Assembly: GCA_902478995.1 (NCBI GenBank)
Contig: CABSNF010000003.1
Coordinates: 1-54,234 of the forward strand
Origin: an uncultured Collinsella sp.
Lineage (GTDB): Bacteria; Actinomycetota; Coriobacteriia; Coriobacteriales; Coriobacteriaceae
Reading direction: 5' to 3'
Length of the DNA stretch: 54,234 nucleotides
Shown here: piece by piece, positions 8,196-16,054 of the stretch
Layout: the number at the start of each line of letters is the position of its first letter
How positions within the stretch are numbered: the first letter of the stretch is position 1
Program-made: the position numbers and the translations under genes
Notes under the pieces: model-generated
Databases searched by the model: none
What the model was told of the DNA's origin: nothing
Seen by the model: only the letters and a program-made list of their open reading frames with translations

Positions 8196-8867
8196 ATGAA
8201 CGAAACAGTTCCCGCGGCGCCGTCTAGCGCGGAGTCGATGGCAAAGCAAGGTTGCGAAAAGCTCGGCCTGGACACGTTTGACGCGCTGGTCCGCCGCGCC
8301 CGTACGTGCCGTCGCTTTGACGAGTCCATGCGCGTGCCGCGCGAGTTTTTGCTCGAGCTGGCGGAGCTGGCGCACCTGGCTCCCTGCGGCGCCAATGCTC
8401 AGCGTCTGCGTTTTCATGTGGTAAGCGGTTCCGAGGACTGCGCTCGCGTGTTTGACGAGCTTGCATGGGCCGGCGCGCTTAAGGACTGGTCGGGTCCTGC
8501 CGAGGGCGAGCGCCCGACCGGCTACATCGCGATTCTTGCCGAGCGCGCCGTTCCGGGCAAGCCCGCCGCTCCTATTACCGAGGTCGACACGGGCATTGCC
8601 GCGCAGACGATGATGCTCGCCGCCCGCAGCGCCACGCCCGAGGTGGCTGCCTGCATGTTCAAGGCCTTTACGCCCCACGCGATCGATGCCATGGGGCTCG
8701 ATAGCGACAAGTATGAGCTCAAGCTGATCATGGCGTTTGGCGTTCCGGCCGAGACGCAGGTGATTGATGCGATCGATTCCAACCCCGACGGCTCAATTAA
8801 TTACTGGCGCGACGAGGCGCAGGTGCACCACGTACCCAAGCGCCCGCTTGCCGACGTACTGGTGTAG
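8196..8867 (+). CDS. Nitroreductase-family protein
   Basis: About 223 residues. An FMN-binding nitroreductase fold is indicated by the early FDALVRRARTCRRFDE block (the conserved S/CRR of FMN phosphate contacts), HLAPCGANAQRLRFHV in the middle, and the late segment IMAFGVPAE. These enzymes reduce nitro compounds, quinones or flavins with NAD(P)H; the substrate here is unknown. I chose ATG 8196, which has a GGGGG run at ribosome-site distance, over the in-frame TTG at 8184. The gene is followed by one copy of the dispersed hairpin repeat (8898-8934). Confidence 0.85.
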   Translation: MNETVPAAPSSAESMAKQGCEKLGLDTFDALVRRARTCRRFDESMRVPREFLLELAELAHLAPCGANAQRLRFHVVSGSEDCARVFDELAWAGALKDWSGPAEGERPTGYIAILAERAVPGKPAAPITEVDTGIAAQTMMLAARSATPEVAACMFKAFTPHAIDAMGLDSDKYELKLIMAFGVPAETQVIDAIDSNPDGSINYWRDEAQVHHVPKRPLADVLV

Positions 8868-8897
8868 CTGAGCGTCACCGCGGTGTGATCCGGCGGT

Positions 8898-8934
8898 AAA
8901 CCACCACAAAGGTACCTGTCCCCTTTGCGGTGGT
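8898..8934. repeat. Dispersed hairpin repeat, copy 1
   Basis: AACCACCACAAAGG...CCTTTGCGGTGGT with the loop TACCTGTCC, diverged at one arm position. Member of the seven-copy family described in the findings. Confidence 0.85.
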
Positions 8935-8949
8935 GCGAGGGGAGGACGT

Positions 8950-9492
8950 GTGGCAGATTTGTATTTGGTGCGGCATGGGCAGACTGAGCTCAATGTGCAG
9001 AACATTTTGCAGGGTGGGCACGATTCGCCGCTTACGGCGCGCGGGCGCGAGCAGGCGCTGGCGACGCGCGCGGCGTTTGAGGCGCGTGGCGTGACCTTTG
9101 ACCGTGTGTATTCCTCGCCGTTGGGCCGGGCGCGGCATACGGCTGAGCTAATTGCTGGTGAGGGCCGCTCGATAGAGCTGGTCGATGACCTACGCGAGTG
9201 GCATTTGGGCTCGCTGGAGGGCACATCAAATCGCGATATGCCGCCGCAGCCCTGGGGTGATTATCCGGTGGCCTTTGGTGGCGAGTCGGAAAGTGAGCTT
9301 CGCGCACGTATGGTCGCGGTGCTGTCGCGCATCATGGCCAGGCCGCAGCACGACTGCGTGCTGGCGGTTTCCCACGGCTCAGCCTGCCAGGAGTTTCTTG
9401 AGTATGTGACTGGCAGGGGAGAGCTACCCGACAACGGAGCCGTGCTTCATTTTGGCTATTGCGACGGGGCGTTTTCGCTCCTTGATTGGTAA
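8950..9492 (+). CDS. Histidine phosphatase (phosphoglycerate mutase-like), first of a tandem pair
   Basis: A 180-residue cytosolic enzyme. The catalytic motif LVRHGQTELN (His8 as phospho-acceptor) is at the N terminus, followed by SSPLGRARHTAE (Arg contact), then a late catalytic His in AVSHGSACQEF. This is the histidine phosphatase superfamily core without extra domains; the substrate could be a phospho-sugar or a cofactor phosphate. GTG start at 8950 after GGAGGAC. The next gene starts 18 bp downstream and is homologous, so the two form a duplicated operon. Confidence 0.9.
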   Translation: MADLYLVRHGQTELNVQNILQGGHDSPLTARGREQALATRAAFEARGVTFDRVYSSPLGRARHTAELIAGEGRSIELVDDLREWHLGSLEGTSNRDMPPQPWGDYPVAFGGESESELRARMVAVLSRIMARPQHDCVLAVSHGSACQEFLEYVTGRGELPDNGAVLHFGYCDGAFSLLDW

Positions 9493-9509
9493 CGAACGAA
9501 AGGACCCCT

Positions 9510-10145
9510 ATGAATAAAGATCTGTATCTGGTCCGTCATGGACAGACGATATTCAACCTCAAGCGTATCATTCAGGGGTGGAGTGACTCGCCGCTTACGC
9601 AGTTAGGTTGCGACCAGGCGGCGCGCGCCGGCATGTTTTTACGTGCGCGCGGCATTGAGCCCGATCATGCCTACACCTCCACGCTTCATCGCACCGAGCA
9701 GACTATCGCCAACTTGTGGCCGGGCTTGGCGTACGAGCGCCTGGACGGCCTGCGTGAGTGGTTCTTTGGCGACTTTGAGGCCGAGCGCGTGATGCTCATG
9801 CCCGAGCGCCCGTGGCGCGACTTCTATCGCCAGTTTGGCGGCGAGGGCCAGATGCAGGTGCGCGAGCGCATGGTGGCGACGTTGACCGATCTTATGCGTC
9901 GCCCGGACCACGAGTGCGTGCTCGCGGTGAGCCACGGCTCGGCCATCAAGGAGTTCATGGACCACGTGAAGGGTGCGGCGGCTGATGAGCGCGATCGCGT
10001 GCCGGGCAACTGCTCGGTGCTGCATTTCGTGTTTGACGACGAGGCCGGTACGTTTGAGCTGATTGAGATTTTTACGCAGGAAGATTATGCGCGCGAGCTG
10101 GGGCTTGAACCGCTTGTGGCTACTGCAGGTCCGCAGCGCGGATAA
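9510..10145 (+). CDS. Histidine phosphatase (phosphoglycerate mutase-like), second of the pair
   Basis: About 211 residues with YLVRHGQTIFNLK (catalytic His), TSTLHRTEQT, a REWFFGDFEA segment and AVSHGSAIKEF with the second catalytic His. It is paralogous to the preceding gene (shared LxxxxxWxxG/F block and the P-W-DY/FY region), so tandem duplication followed by divergence is likely. ATG 9510 has GAAAGGA upstream; the upstream in-frame TTG at 9486 overlaps the previous gene and is rejected. The pair ends at the hairpin at 10193-10229. Confidence 0.9.
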   Translation: MNKDLYLVRHGQTIFNLKRIIQGWSDSPLTQLGCDQAARAGMFLRARGIEPDHAYTSTLHRTEQTIANLWPGLAYERLDGLREWFFGDFEAERVMLMPERPWRDFYRQFGGEGQMQVRERMVATLTDLMRRPDHECVLAVSHGSAIKEFMDHVKGAAADERDRVPGNCSVLHFVFDDEAGTFELIEIFTQEDYARELGLEPLVATAGPQRG

Positions 10146-10192
10146 CGCGAGCGTGGCGGCACGGGTCGCCGGCATAACTTCTCGACGCAAAA

Positions 10193-10229
10193 GGGGCGGA
10201 GATGCATGTACCTGCTGCATCTCCGCCCC
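10193..10229. terminator. Bidirectional terminator-like hairpin between convergent genes
   Basis: Perfect 14-bp arms GGGGCGGAGATGCA and TGCATCTCCGCCCC, followed by CTGTTTGTT on plus and preceded by AAAA (T-run on minus). It serves the phosphatase pair and the convergent DUF1015-like gene. Confidence 0.75.
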
Positions 10230-10274
10230 CTGTTTGTTGAGCTGCCGATTTATGTGCTGGGCGGTCTGGTCTTG

Positions 10275-10958
10275 CTAGAACCGCGCGACCTGGTGCGTGA
10301 GCAGACCCGTCGGAACCTGCGGCGCGGCGCCGCTGACCTGCGCGGCGGGGAAGAGCACGGCAACGGTAAAGTTGAACGGCTCCTTGCCGGTGTACGTTCC
10401 GGCGGCACGGGTCTCATCGGCCAGCAGCTGCGACGCCCCGGTCAGAGCGGCGGCGTAGGCGGGGTCGTCGGCCAGTGCCGGCTCCGGTGCTTGGTCGAGC
10501 ATAGCGCGGATGGCCCCGACGGCGTCCTCGCGCTTGACCTCCCACGCGCGGTGCGTAATGCCCGCGGGGTCGGTGACGGCGTAGAGCGACGCGCCCTCTT
10601 TGGCGGCGCCCAGGATGATATCCATGACGGGCGAGGCCTCGTAGGCGAGCGACACGGGGCGCGGCTGCACCTTGAGCTCGGCGATCGCGCGCGCGGCGGC
10701 GGCCACGTCGGCGCTGGCATCGCCCTTGCCGCCCGCAAGTACACTCGTCGGGCAGATCGCCACGACACCCGTCACACGTCCCGGCTCGCCCGAGCATTCG
10801 TACACGTAATACGCCGCACCCGGGTCCTTGAGCATCAGACCATCGGCAATGGCTCCGCGCAGAGCATCGTTGCCGCTCAGGATGCTGCCCATTGCAGGCA
10901 GCGCCTCGAGCACGCGGTCCTGAGCTGGGCGGATGCAGGGAAACGGAAGTGCTTTCAT
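10275..10958 (-). CDS. DUF1015-like protein, short form
   Basis: A 227-residue protein whose start (MKALPFPCIRP near the N terminus) looks like the opening of DUF1015 family proteins, which often lie next to serA and serC and have been proposed to touch serine metabolism. It is shorter than the usual family length (around 400), so only part of the domain is represented. Start ATG at 10958. It lies 39 bp downstream of the M20 peptidase gene on the same strand and is probably co-transcribed with it. The serC-serA pair lies just beyond. The family call is moderate and the function unknown. Confidence 0.6.
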   Translation of the reverse strand: MKALPFPCIRPAQDRVLEALPAMGSILSGNDALRGAIADGLMLKDPGAAYYVYECSGEPGRVTGVVAICPTSVLAGGKGDASADVAAAARAIAELKVQPRPVSLAYEASPVMDIILGAAKEGASLYAVTDPAGITHRAWEVKREDAVGAIRAMLDQAPEPALADDPAYAAALTGASQLLADETRAAGTYTGKEPFNFTVAVLFPAAQVSGAAPQVPTGLLTHQVARF

Positions 10959-10997
10959 GGGCGGTCCTAACGCACGAGTCGGTTTGTTCGCGGCTTA

Positions 10998-12218
10998 TTA
11001 TGCCCCAACTTGGCCGCTCGCGTCCCAGAGCACGTTATCGGCGAGCGCGATGAGCACCTGCTGACAACGAACGATATCGGCGTGGGGCACATATTCGTTG
11101 GGCTTGTGCGCGAGCGCGAGCGACCCGGGACCGTAGCTCATGCAATTGCGGTTACCTGTCTTGCCGGCAATGACGGCGGTGTCGGTGTAGCCGGTAAAGA
11201 AGCCGACGGTCGTGTCCGCGTCCGTCACGTCATCGGCGGCACGCTTGAGCACTGCTAGAAGGGGAGAGTTCGGGTCGCGCTCGATGGCGGGGCGGTCGCC
11301 CGTCACGGTGTAGCTGCCATGGCAACCGGGAACGGCGGCTTCGGCGACGGCGATGGCCTGCTCTACCATGCGCGTCGCGGCGGCCGTATCGGTCGGCGGG
11401 GTCAGACGCATGTCGACCCAGACTTTGGCGCGGTCGGGCACGACATAGGGGCGATATCCGCCCTCGATTTGGCCAAACGTGATGGTCGAAGGCCCCAGCT
11501 CATCGTGCGCGGGCAGCGCCACAAACGCGCGACGGAGCGAACACACGACCTCGGCCATGGCGGCGACGGCATCCGCGCCCTTCCACGGCTGGCTCGCATG
11601 CGCCGTTACGCCAGCCATTTCAATCTCGAACCACGTGCGCCCCTTGTGCGCCACCTGGATCTGTCCGTCGGTGGGCTCGGTGTCCAGCACCCATTCACGC
11701 GAGCCGACCCAGCCGGCATCGATGGCTGCCTCTGAGCCGCGCATAAAGTCCTCCTCGTCGACCGAGCAAATGAGTGAGAAGCCACGGCGGGGCAGCTCGC
11801 CTTCTGCCGCCACGCGCTCGAGCGTATGGACCAGTGCGGCAATGGCGCAGGCCAGGCCACCCTTCATATCGCAGGCACCGCGGCCATAGAGTTTATCGTT
11901 GCGCACGATCGCTCCGAGCGGCGGAATGTCCGCGTCCCAGCCATCGCCCAGCGTAACGGTATCCATATGGCAGATATAGACGAGCCGTGGCTCGTCGCTC
12001 AGTCCCGGCACGGTGACCATAAGGTTGCGGCGCCCGGGGAGTACTTCGTGCTCTGCAATCTGCACGGCATCGAGTACCGGATGGCTCAGCTGCGCTAACC
12101 GTTCCTCAACCAACGCTTTGATATAGCGTTCAATCTCGCCCTCATGCGCACCTGGGTCGGAACTGTCGATCCGCACGAGCCCCTGCGTAAGCCGCCAAGC
12201 AAAATCTGTATCAACCAT
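10998..12218 (-). CDS. M20-family metallopeptidase (ArgE/DapE-like)
   Basis: About 406 residues. Two-zinc hydrolase core: His84 and Asp86 (CHMDTVTLGDGW), Asp117 (RGACDMKGG), the Glu155-Glu156 pair (SVDEED), Glu181 (DTEPTDG), and a dimerisation domain beginning near His207 (TAHASQPWKG). This family removes acyl groups or cleaves dipeptides: ArgE deacetylates acetylornithine, DapE desuccinylates, others are carboxypeptidases. Substrate is undecided. The longer frame to 12365 overlaps the serA terminator; the ATG at 12218, with GAGG nine bases upstream, is the sensible start. It probably forms a unit with the DUF1015-like gene downstream. Confidence 0.9.
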   Translation of the reverse strand: MVDTDFAWRLTQGLVRIDSSDPGAHEGEIERYIKALVEERLAQLSHPVLDAVQIAEHEVLPGRRNLMVTVPGLSDEPRLVYICHMDTVTLGDGWDADIPPLGAIVRNDKLYGRGACDMKGGLACAIAALVHTLERVAAEGELPRRGFSLICSVDEEDFMRGSEAAIDAGWVGSREWVLDTEPTDGQIQVAHKGRTWFEIEMAGVTAHASQPWKGADAVAAMAEVVCSLRRAFVALPAHDELGPSTITFGQIEGGYRPYVVPDRAKVWVDMRLTPPTDTAAATRMVEQAIAVAEAAVPGCHGSYTVTGDRPAIERDPNSPLLAVLKRAADDVTDADTTVGFFTGYTDTAVIAGKTGNRNCMSYGPGSLALAHKPNEYVPHADIVRCQQVLIALADNVLWDASGQVGA

Positions 12219-12295
12219 AGGCACCTCACAGATAGTTAGGTCAACATACAGATTGTATGCCAAGAAGCGGCTCGGTGCACTTAATGGAGCGCTCA

Positions 12296-12335
12296 CAAAA
12301 ACGGGGGCGCCTCTCGTGCGAAAGGCACCCCCGCG
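12296..12335 (-). terminator. Rho-independent terminator after serA
   Basis: On the minus strand, GGGGGTGCCT...AGGCGCCCCC followed by GTTTTTGT. A second stem (12351-12383, TGACGGGCAG/CTGCCCGTCA) lies between it and the serA stop. Confidence 0.85.
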
Positions 12336-12350
12336 GGCATTCAATGTCAG

Positions 12351-12383
12351 TGACGGGCAGGCCACATGGGGAGCTGCCCGTCA
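12351..12383 (-). terminator. Additional hairpin at the serA 3' end
   Basis: Perfect 10-bp arms TGACGGGCAG and CTGCCCGTCA with a 13-base loop. It has no T-run of its own, so it may protect the 3' end or pause polymerase before the terminator at 12296-12335. Confidence 0.6.
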
Positions 12384-12395
12384 GGTCAGTCGGCG

Positions 12396-13559
12396 CTACT
12401 TGATCACGCGCACGCGATACATCGACGGAATCTGCTTGAGCGCCTCGATGGTGCTGCTGTCCAGGTGCTCATCGGTGTCGAACATGGTGTAGGCGTTCTC
12501 GCCGGCGGACTCGTTGGTCATACGCTGCACGTTGGCGTTGTCCTTGGCCAGGATGGCCGTGATCTGGCCGATCATGTTGGGCACGTTGGCGTGCAGGCAG
12601 GCAATGCGGCTTGCGGCGCGCGCCTTGCCCATGCTGCAGGCGGGGTAGTTGACGCTGTGCGCGATGTTGCCGTTCTCCAGGTAATCCTTGAGCTCGCTGA
12701 TGGCCATGTCTGCGCAGTTGGCCTCGGCCTCGCCGGTGCCGGCGCCCGAGTGCGTGGTGATAAACGTATTGGGCATCTTGACGGTCTTGGGAGTGGCAAA
12801 GTCGCAGCTAAACCAGCTGAGCTTGCCTGCACGCAGGGCGGCGTCGACGGCGTCCTCGTCAATGATGGTCTCGCGTGCGTAGTTGATGAGCACGGCGTCC
12901 GGTGCCAGCAGGTTGATCTGCTCGGTGCTGATCATGCCGATGGTGTCGGCCTTGCTGGGCACGTGCACGGTGAGGTAGTCGCAGCCGCGGCAGAGATCCT
13001 CGAGCGTGCCCACGCGCTGCACCTCGCGGCTCAGCACCCACGCGTGCTCAACGGAAATGAACGGATCGTAGCCATAGACGTCCATGCCCAGATCGACGCA
13101 GGCGTTGGCGACCTTGGAGCCCACGTTGCCCAGGCCGATGACACCGATGCGCTTGCCCTTGAGCTCGCGGCCCACAAAGGCCTTCTTGGCCTTTTCGGCA
13201 TCGACCTGAATCTCTGGATCGTCGGCGTTGTCGCGCACCCAGTTCATCGATTGCACCACGCCGCGGCTCGAGAGCACCAGCATGCCTAGGACGAGCTCCT
13301 TGACGGCGTTGCTGTTGGCGCCGGGGGAGTTAAAGACGACGACGCCCTTCTTGGCGTACTCCTCGACGGGGATGTTGTTGACGCCCGCGCCGCAGCGGGC
13401 GATGGCGCGGATGCCCTCGGGCAGCTCGTAGCCGTGCAGGTCAGTCGAGCGCATCAGGATGGCGTCGGCCTCTTCGGCGGTGCTCACAAATTCGTAGCCC
13501 TCGCCAAACTCGACTTTGCCGTCTTTGGTAATGTCGTCGATGGTCTTAATCTTGCGCAT
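12396..13559 (-). CDS. serA: D-3-phosphoglycerate dehydrogenase
   Basis: A 387-residue cytosolic enzyme oxidising 3-phosphoglycerate with NAD, the first step of serine synthesis. Seen: substrate loop ARCGAGVNNIP, the NAD-binding fold GKRIGVIGLGNVGS, the catalytic Arg region INYARETIID, the catalytic His in ITTHSGAGTGEAE, and a C-terminal ACT domain (about 315-387, NVPNMIGQITAILA) that usually gives serine feedback. There is no intervening domain, so this is the compact form. ATG 13559 follows AAGGAG. It is co-transcribed after serC (68 bp apart) and closed by the terminator at 12296-12335. Confidence 0.96.
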   Translation of the reverse strand: MRKIKTIDDITKDGKVEFGEGYEFVSTAEEADAILMRSTDLHGYELPEGIRAIARCGAGVNNIPVEEYAKKGVVVFNSPGANSNAVKELVLGMLVLSSRGVVQSMNWVRDNADDPEIQVDAEKAKKAFVGRELKGKRIGVIGLGNVGSKVANACVDLGMDVYGYDPFISVEHAWVLSREVQRVGTLEDLCRGCDYLTVHVPSKADTIGMISTEQINLLAPDAVLINYARETIIDEDAVDAALRAGKLSWFSCDFATPKTVKMPNTFITTHSGAGTGEAEANCADMAISELKDYLENGNIAHSVNYPACSMGKARAASRIACLHANVPNMIGQITAILAKDNANVQRMTNESAGENAYTMFDTDEHLDSSTIEALKQIPSMYRVRVIK

Positions 13560-13627
13560 GAAAAACTCCTTAGCGGGTTTGTTAAAACAAGTGGTTTGAA
13601 GTGGCTGGTCGGCCCGCGCGTTGCGGG

Positions 13628-14752
13628 CTAGTTAGATCGCGGACTCAAACTATGCTGCGCTTCGAAGTTCTTCATGTACGAGGCCAGTGCCTGCGTGTCT
13701 TCCATGGTCACGGCATTGTAGACGCTCGCGCGCATGCCGCCCACCAGGCGATGGCCCTTGACGTTTTGAATCTGGTGCTCGGCCGCGCCTGCGACAAAGG
13801 CCGCGTCGAGTTCGGCGTCGTCGGTGCGGAAGGTGACGTTGGCGATGGAGCGGCTGTCGGCCTGCGCGGTGCCATGGAACAGCTCGCTGTGCTCGAGCAG
13901 GTCGTAGAGCAGGTTGGCCTTGGCCCAGTTGCGTTCGGCCATGGCGGCGAGTCCGCCGGTCTGCTCCACCCAATGGAACACCTTGCCGCACACGTAGATG
14001 CCAAAGGTGTTGGGCGTGTTGAGCATGGAGCCCTTGGCGGCCTGGGTCTTAAGGTCCAGGTACTGCGGCGTCTGCGCAAAGGCGGGGCCATCTGTGATGA
14101 GGTCGTCGCGCACGATGACCACGGTCACGCCCGCGGCGCCGGCGTTTTTCTGTGCGCCAGCGTAAATGAGCCCGTAGAGCTCAACGTCGAGTGGCTGCGA
14201 CAAAAAGCAGCTCGAGACATCGGCGACCAGCGGTACGTCGCCGCAATCGGGCAGCTCGTGGTACATGGTGCCAAAGATGGTGTTGTTCTGGCAGATGTAG
14301 ACGTAGTCGAGCCCATCGCCCTCGGCCTCGGCGGCAATGCGCGCGTTGACATCGGCCATACTGGGAATGCGGTCGAAGTTGGTGTCCTCGGAGCTCGCGA
14401 GCAGCACGGCCTCGCCGTACTTGGCGGCCTCCTTGTACGCCTTGTTGGCAAAGTTGCCGGTCACGACGTAGCCGGCGTGGCCGCGGCGCATGAGGTTCAT
14501 GGGGATGCCCGCAAACTGCAGCGTGGCGCCGCCCTGCAAAAACAGGACACGGTAGTTGTCGGGGATGCTCAGCAGGCGGCGCAGGGTTGCCTCGGCGTCG
14601 TCGATAATCTGCTGGTACATGCTAGATCGATGGCTCATCTCGAGCACGGACATGCCGCAACCGCGGTAGTCCATCATCTCGTCGGCGATCTCGGCGAGCA
14701 CGCTTGTAGGCAGCGCGGCCGGGCCAGCTGAGAAGTTGTGCACACGTGCCAT
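13628..14752 (-). CDS. serC: Phosphoserine aminotransferase
   Basis: A 374-residue PLP-dependent class V aminotransferase converting 3-phosphohydroxypyruvate and glutamate to phosphoserine, the second step of serine synthesis. Seen: the start HNFSAGPAALP, EMSHRSSMY, FLQGGATLQF (cofactor phosphate contacts), DVSSCFLSQPLDV, and the PLP lysine in YAGAQKNAGAAG. The length fits SerC. It lies upstream of serA on the same strand, so the pair forms the serine operon. No serB is seen in the window, so the phosphatase step must be elsewhere or be done by another phosphatase. Confidence 0.96.
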   Translation of the reverse strand: MARVHNFSAGPAALPTSVLAEIADEMMDYRGCGMSVLEMSHRSSMYQQIIDDAEATLRRLLSIPDNYRVLFLQGGATLQFAGIPMNLMRRGHAGYVVTGNFANKAYKEAAKYGEAVLLASSEDTNFDRIPSMADVNARIAAEAEGDGLDYVYICQNNTIFGTMYHELPDCGDVPLVADVSSCFLSQPLDVELYGLIYAGAQKNAGAAGVTVVIVRDDLITDGPAFAQTPQYLDLKTQAAKGSMLNTPNTFGIYVCGKVFHWVEQTGGLAAMAERNWAKANLLYDLLEHSELFHGTAQADSRSIANVTFRTDDAELDAAFVAGAAEHQIQNVKGHRLVGGMRASVYNAVTMEDTQALASYMKNFEAQHSLSPRSN

Positions 14753-14888
14753 CTTCTAGGTCCCCCTCGTAGTCGTTTGAACGTTCGGGATACTTTAGCA
14801 CAGTGGAGCGCCAGACGCGACCGCATCACAGCAAAACCCGAGTGCGCCGCTATGATTTACAGGATGGTTACATGGGGGAGAGGTGGCC

Positions 14889-15062
14889 TTACCTGATGGC
14901 TCGCATCCGATCTGCCTCAGCTTTTGCTTGTTTCCAGGGGCGCACACGACCGTTGGTGAGGTCGTCGTAACCATGAGCGATGGTACGTTGAATGTGATCT
15001 TCGCGTTCCTGAATGGTAGTTAGCGCGCGCGTCTGATCAGAAATAGGCTTTACGACAGGCAT
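14889..15062 (-). CDS. Small antitoxin-like protein (Phd/YefM or RelB-like), orphan
   Basis: A 57-residue protein. Its opening MPVVKPISD is the hallmark start of Phd/YefM antitoxins, and the tail DDLTNGRVRPWKQAKAE resembles the C-terminal helix of RelB-like antitoxins. I chose ATG 15062 with GGAG upstream; a longer frame begins at 15086. No toxin gene lies downstream before serC or upstream before brxA, so it is an orphan or its toxin has been lost. An inverted repeat upstream (15075-15102) is a plausible autoregulatory site. It sits at the left border of the BREX island. Confidence 0.65.
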   Translation of the reverse strand: MPVVKPISDQTRALTTIQEREDHIQRTIAHGYDDLTNGRVRPWKQAKAEADRMRAIR

Positions 15063-15074
15063 ATGAAACTCCTT

Positions 15075-15102
15075 ACATAGAATCATATGTATAACTCTAT
15101 GT
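15075..15102. promoter_or_regulatory. Palindrome upstream of the antitoxin-like gene
   Basis: ACATAG...CTATGT with a central ATCATATGTAT. Antitoxins of this class usually repress their own gene through such palindromes. Proposed operator. Confidence 0.45.
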
Positions 15103-15248
15103 TGAGTGTAGCGGAGGGTGGCGTTGGGCGTGTGCGTGCCTGCATTCGTAAGCGCGGTTGTCTGGCAAGTGTGATTTGGGGCGACCTCGTTAAAGTTTCT
15201 AAGCTGCGAAAATGACCGTTAACCGGATTAAATTTTGTTGCTCAACAT

Positions 15249-15291
15249 TTGACACTCTGGGCGTGGTAACTTTTTTACCAACAGGTATGAT
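15249..15291 (+). promoter_or_regulatory. Candidate BREX operon promoter region with inverted repeat
   Basis: TTGACA at 15249-15254; TGGTAA/TTACCA inverted repeat at 15264-15280; TATGAT at 15286-15291. The TTGACA and TATGAT are not at ideal mutual spacing, so the exact promoter is uncertain. The TTTGACACYCT sequence recurs at about 15346, just before brxA. Confidence 0.4.
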
Positions 15292-15300
15292 TATTATCAT

Positions 15301-15334
15301 GTGCGCCGCGCCTGCCTGCCGGGTTGCGGCGCAC
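15301..15334 (+). promoter_or_regulatory. Stable hairpin in the brxA leader
   Basis: Perfect 9-bp arms GTGCGCCGC and GCGGCGCAC. It lies between the promoter region and the brxA ribosome site and has no T-run. It could act as an attenuator or leader structure. Confidence 0.5.
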
Positions 15335-15369
15335 TTGTGACAGCCTTTGACACCCTTGGAGCGTGTACT

Positions 15370-16053
15370 GTGGATGTAACCACAAAAAGCGTTCGGGGGG
15401 GGGTGCTCACCCGCGAGCAATTCCTCCCGCATGAGATGCGCATCGTCGCTGCCCTTCGTATGCAGGGCGCAAGCGACGAGCAGGTCATTGTACGCGTAAA
15501 GAGCGAGAACCTCTTTCAATATCCCACGGAGCGCATGGTCGCCAACCGCGCAACCGTGTGCCTTCGCCGCCTTGACGCCATGGTGCCCACGGACGCCGTA
15601 TGCGCCGCGCGCGGCATCGACCCCAAAACCGCCGTCGAGGCTGCGTCATCCCTAACCAGGCTCATGGCATCCGGCACTCCCACACAGGCGGACCAGGCCA
15701 TCTTCTACAGCATGATCTGCCGCTACGATATCGTGCGCGAGCTCGTGCTCGTCGAGGTAGGGGAGCGCCTACAAAACTTCGATTATGCCTTTACGGCGGT
15801 TGACCTCAACGCCTTTATGACACGCTTTACCACGGAGTATCCGGACGCGGCCCGCTGGACTGAGACCACGGTCAAGCGCATTAAGGGCTCGCTCCGCCAG
15901 ACGCTCCGCCATGCCGGCCTTATCGGCGAGGGCCAGGGCCCGGAGTCCGAGCGCCTGTCACCACTCTTCCTCGATTCCGATGTCGAGCGAGCCTTGGTTC
16001 AGCTGGGCGAGCAGTCGCTTATCGCGGCCCTTACCGGCAGGGCGGTGATGTAG
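15370..16053 (+). CDS. brxA: BREX type 1 protein BrxA (DUF1819)
   Basis: A 227-residue small helical DUF1819 protein, first gene of type 1 BREX operons. The block EMRIVAALRMQGASDEQV near the N terminus and the C-terminal winged-helix-like part (TTVKRIKGSLRQTLRHAGLI) fit the family; E. coli BrxA binds DNA and is needed for restriction in some systems. I chose GTG 15370, which has GGAG eight bases upstream; the longer frame from GTG 15301 would start inside a leader hairpin. Unusual: a run of nine G bases (15395-15403) lies in the ninth to twelfth codons, encoding RGGV. One G more gives a stop at about codon 21, and one fewer a stop at about codon 42. This makes the gene a candidate phase-variable switch. 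brxB begins one base after its stop. Confidence 0.85.
   Translation: MDVTTKSVRGGVLTREQFLPHEMRIVAALRMQGASDEQVIVRVKSENLFQYPTERMVANRATVCLRRLDAMVPTDAVCAARGIDPKTAVEAASSLTRLMASGTPTQADQAIFYSMICRYDIVRELVLVEVGERLQNFDYAFTAVDLNAFMTRFTTEYPDAARWTETTVKRIKGSLRQTLRHAGLIGEGQGPESERLSPLFLDSDVERALVQLGEQSLIAALTGRAVM
15395..15403 (+). repeat. G9 homopolymer tract inside brxA
   Basis: Nine consecutive G bases in the 5' coding region. With nine Gs the frame is open. Reading +1 or -1 by hand meets a TGA or TAA soon after. Such tracts are the classic substrate for slipped-strand phase variation. Confidence 0.9.
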
Positions 16054-16054
16054 C

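Noticed and set aside
15301..15369. brxA starting at the GTG at 15301
   Set aside because: That start lies within a 9-bp hairpin and lacks a ribosome site. The GTG at 15370 has GGAG at correct spacing and matches the family's usual N terminus.
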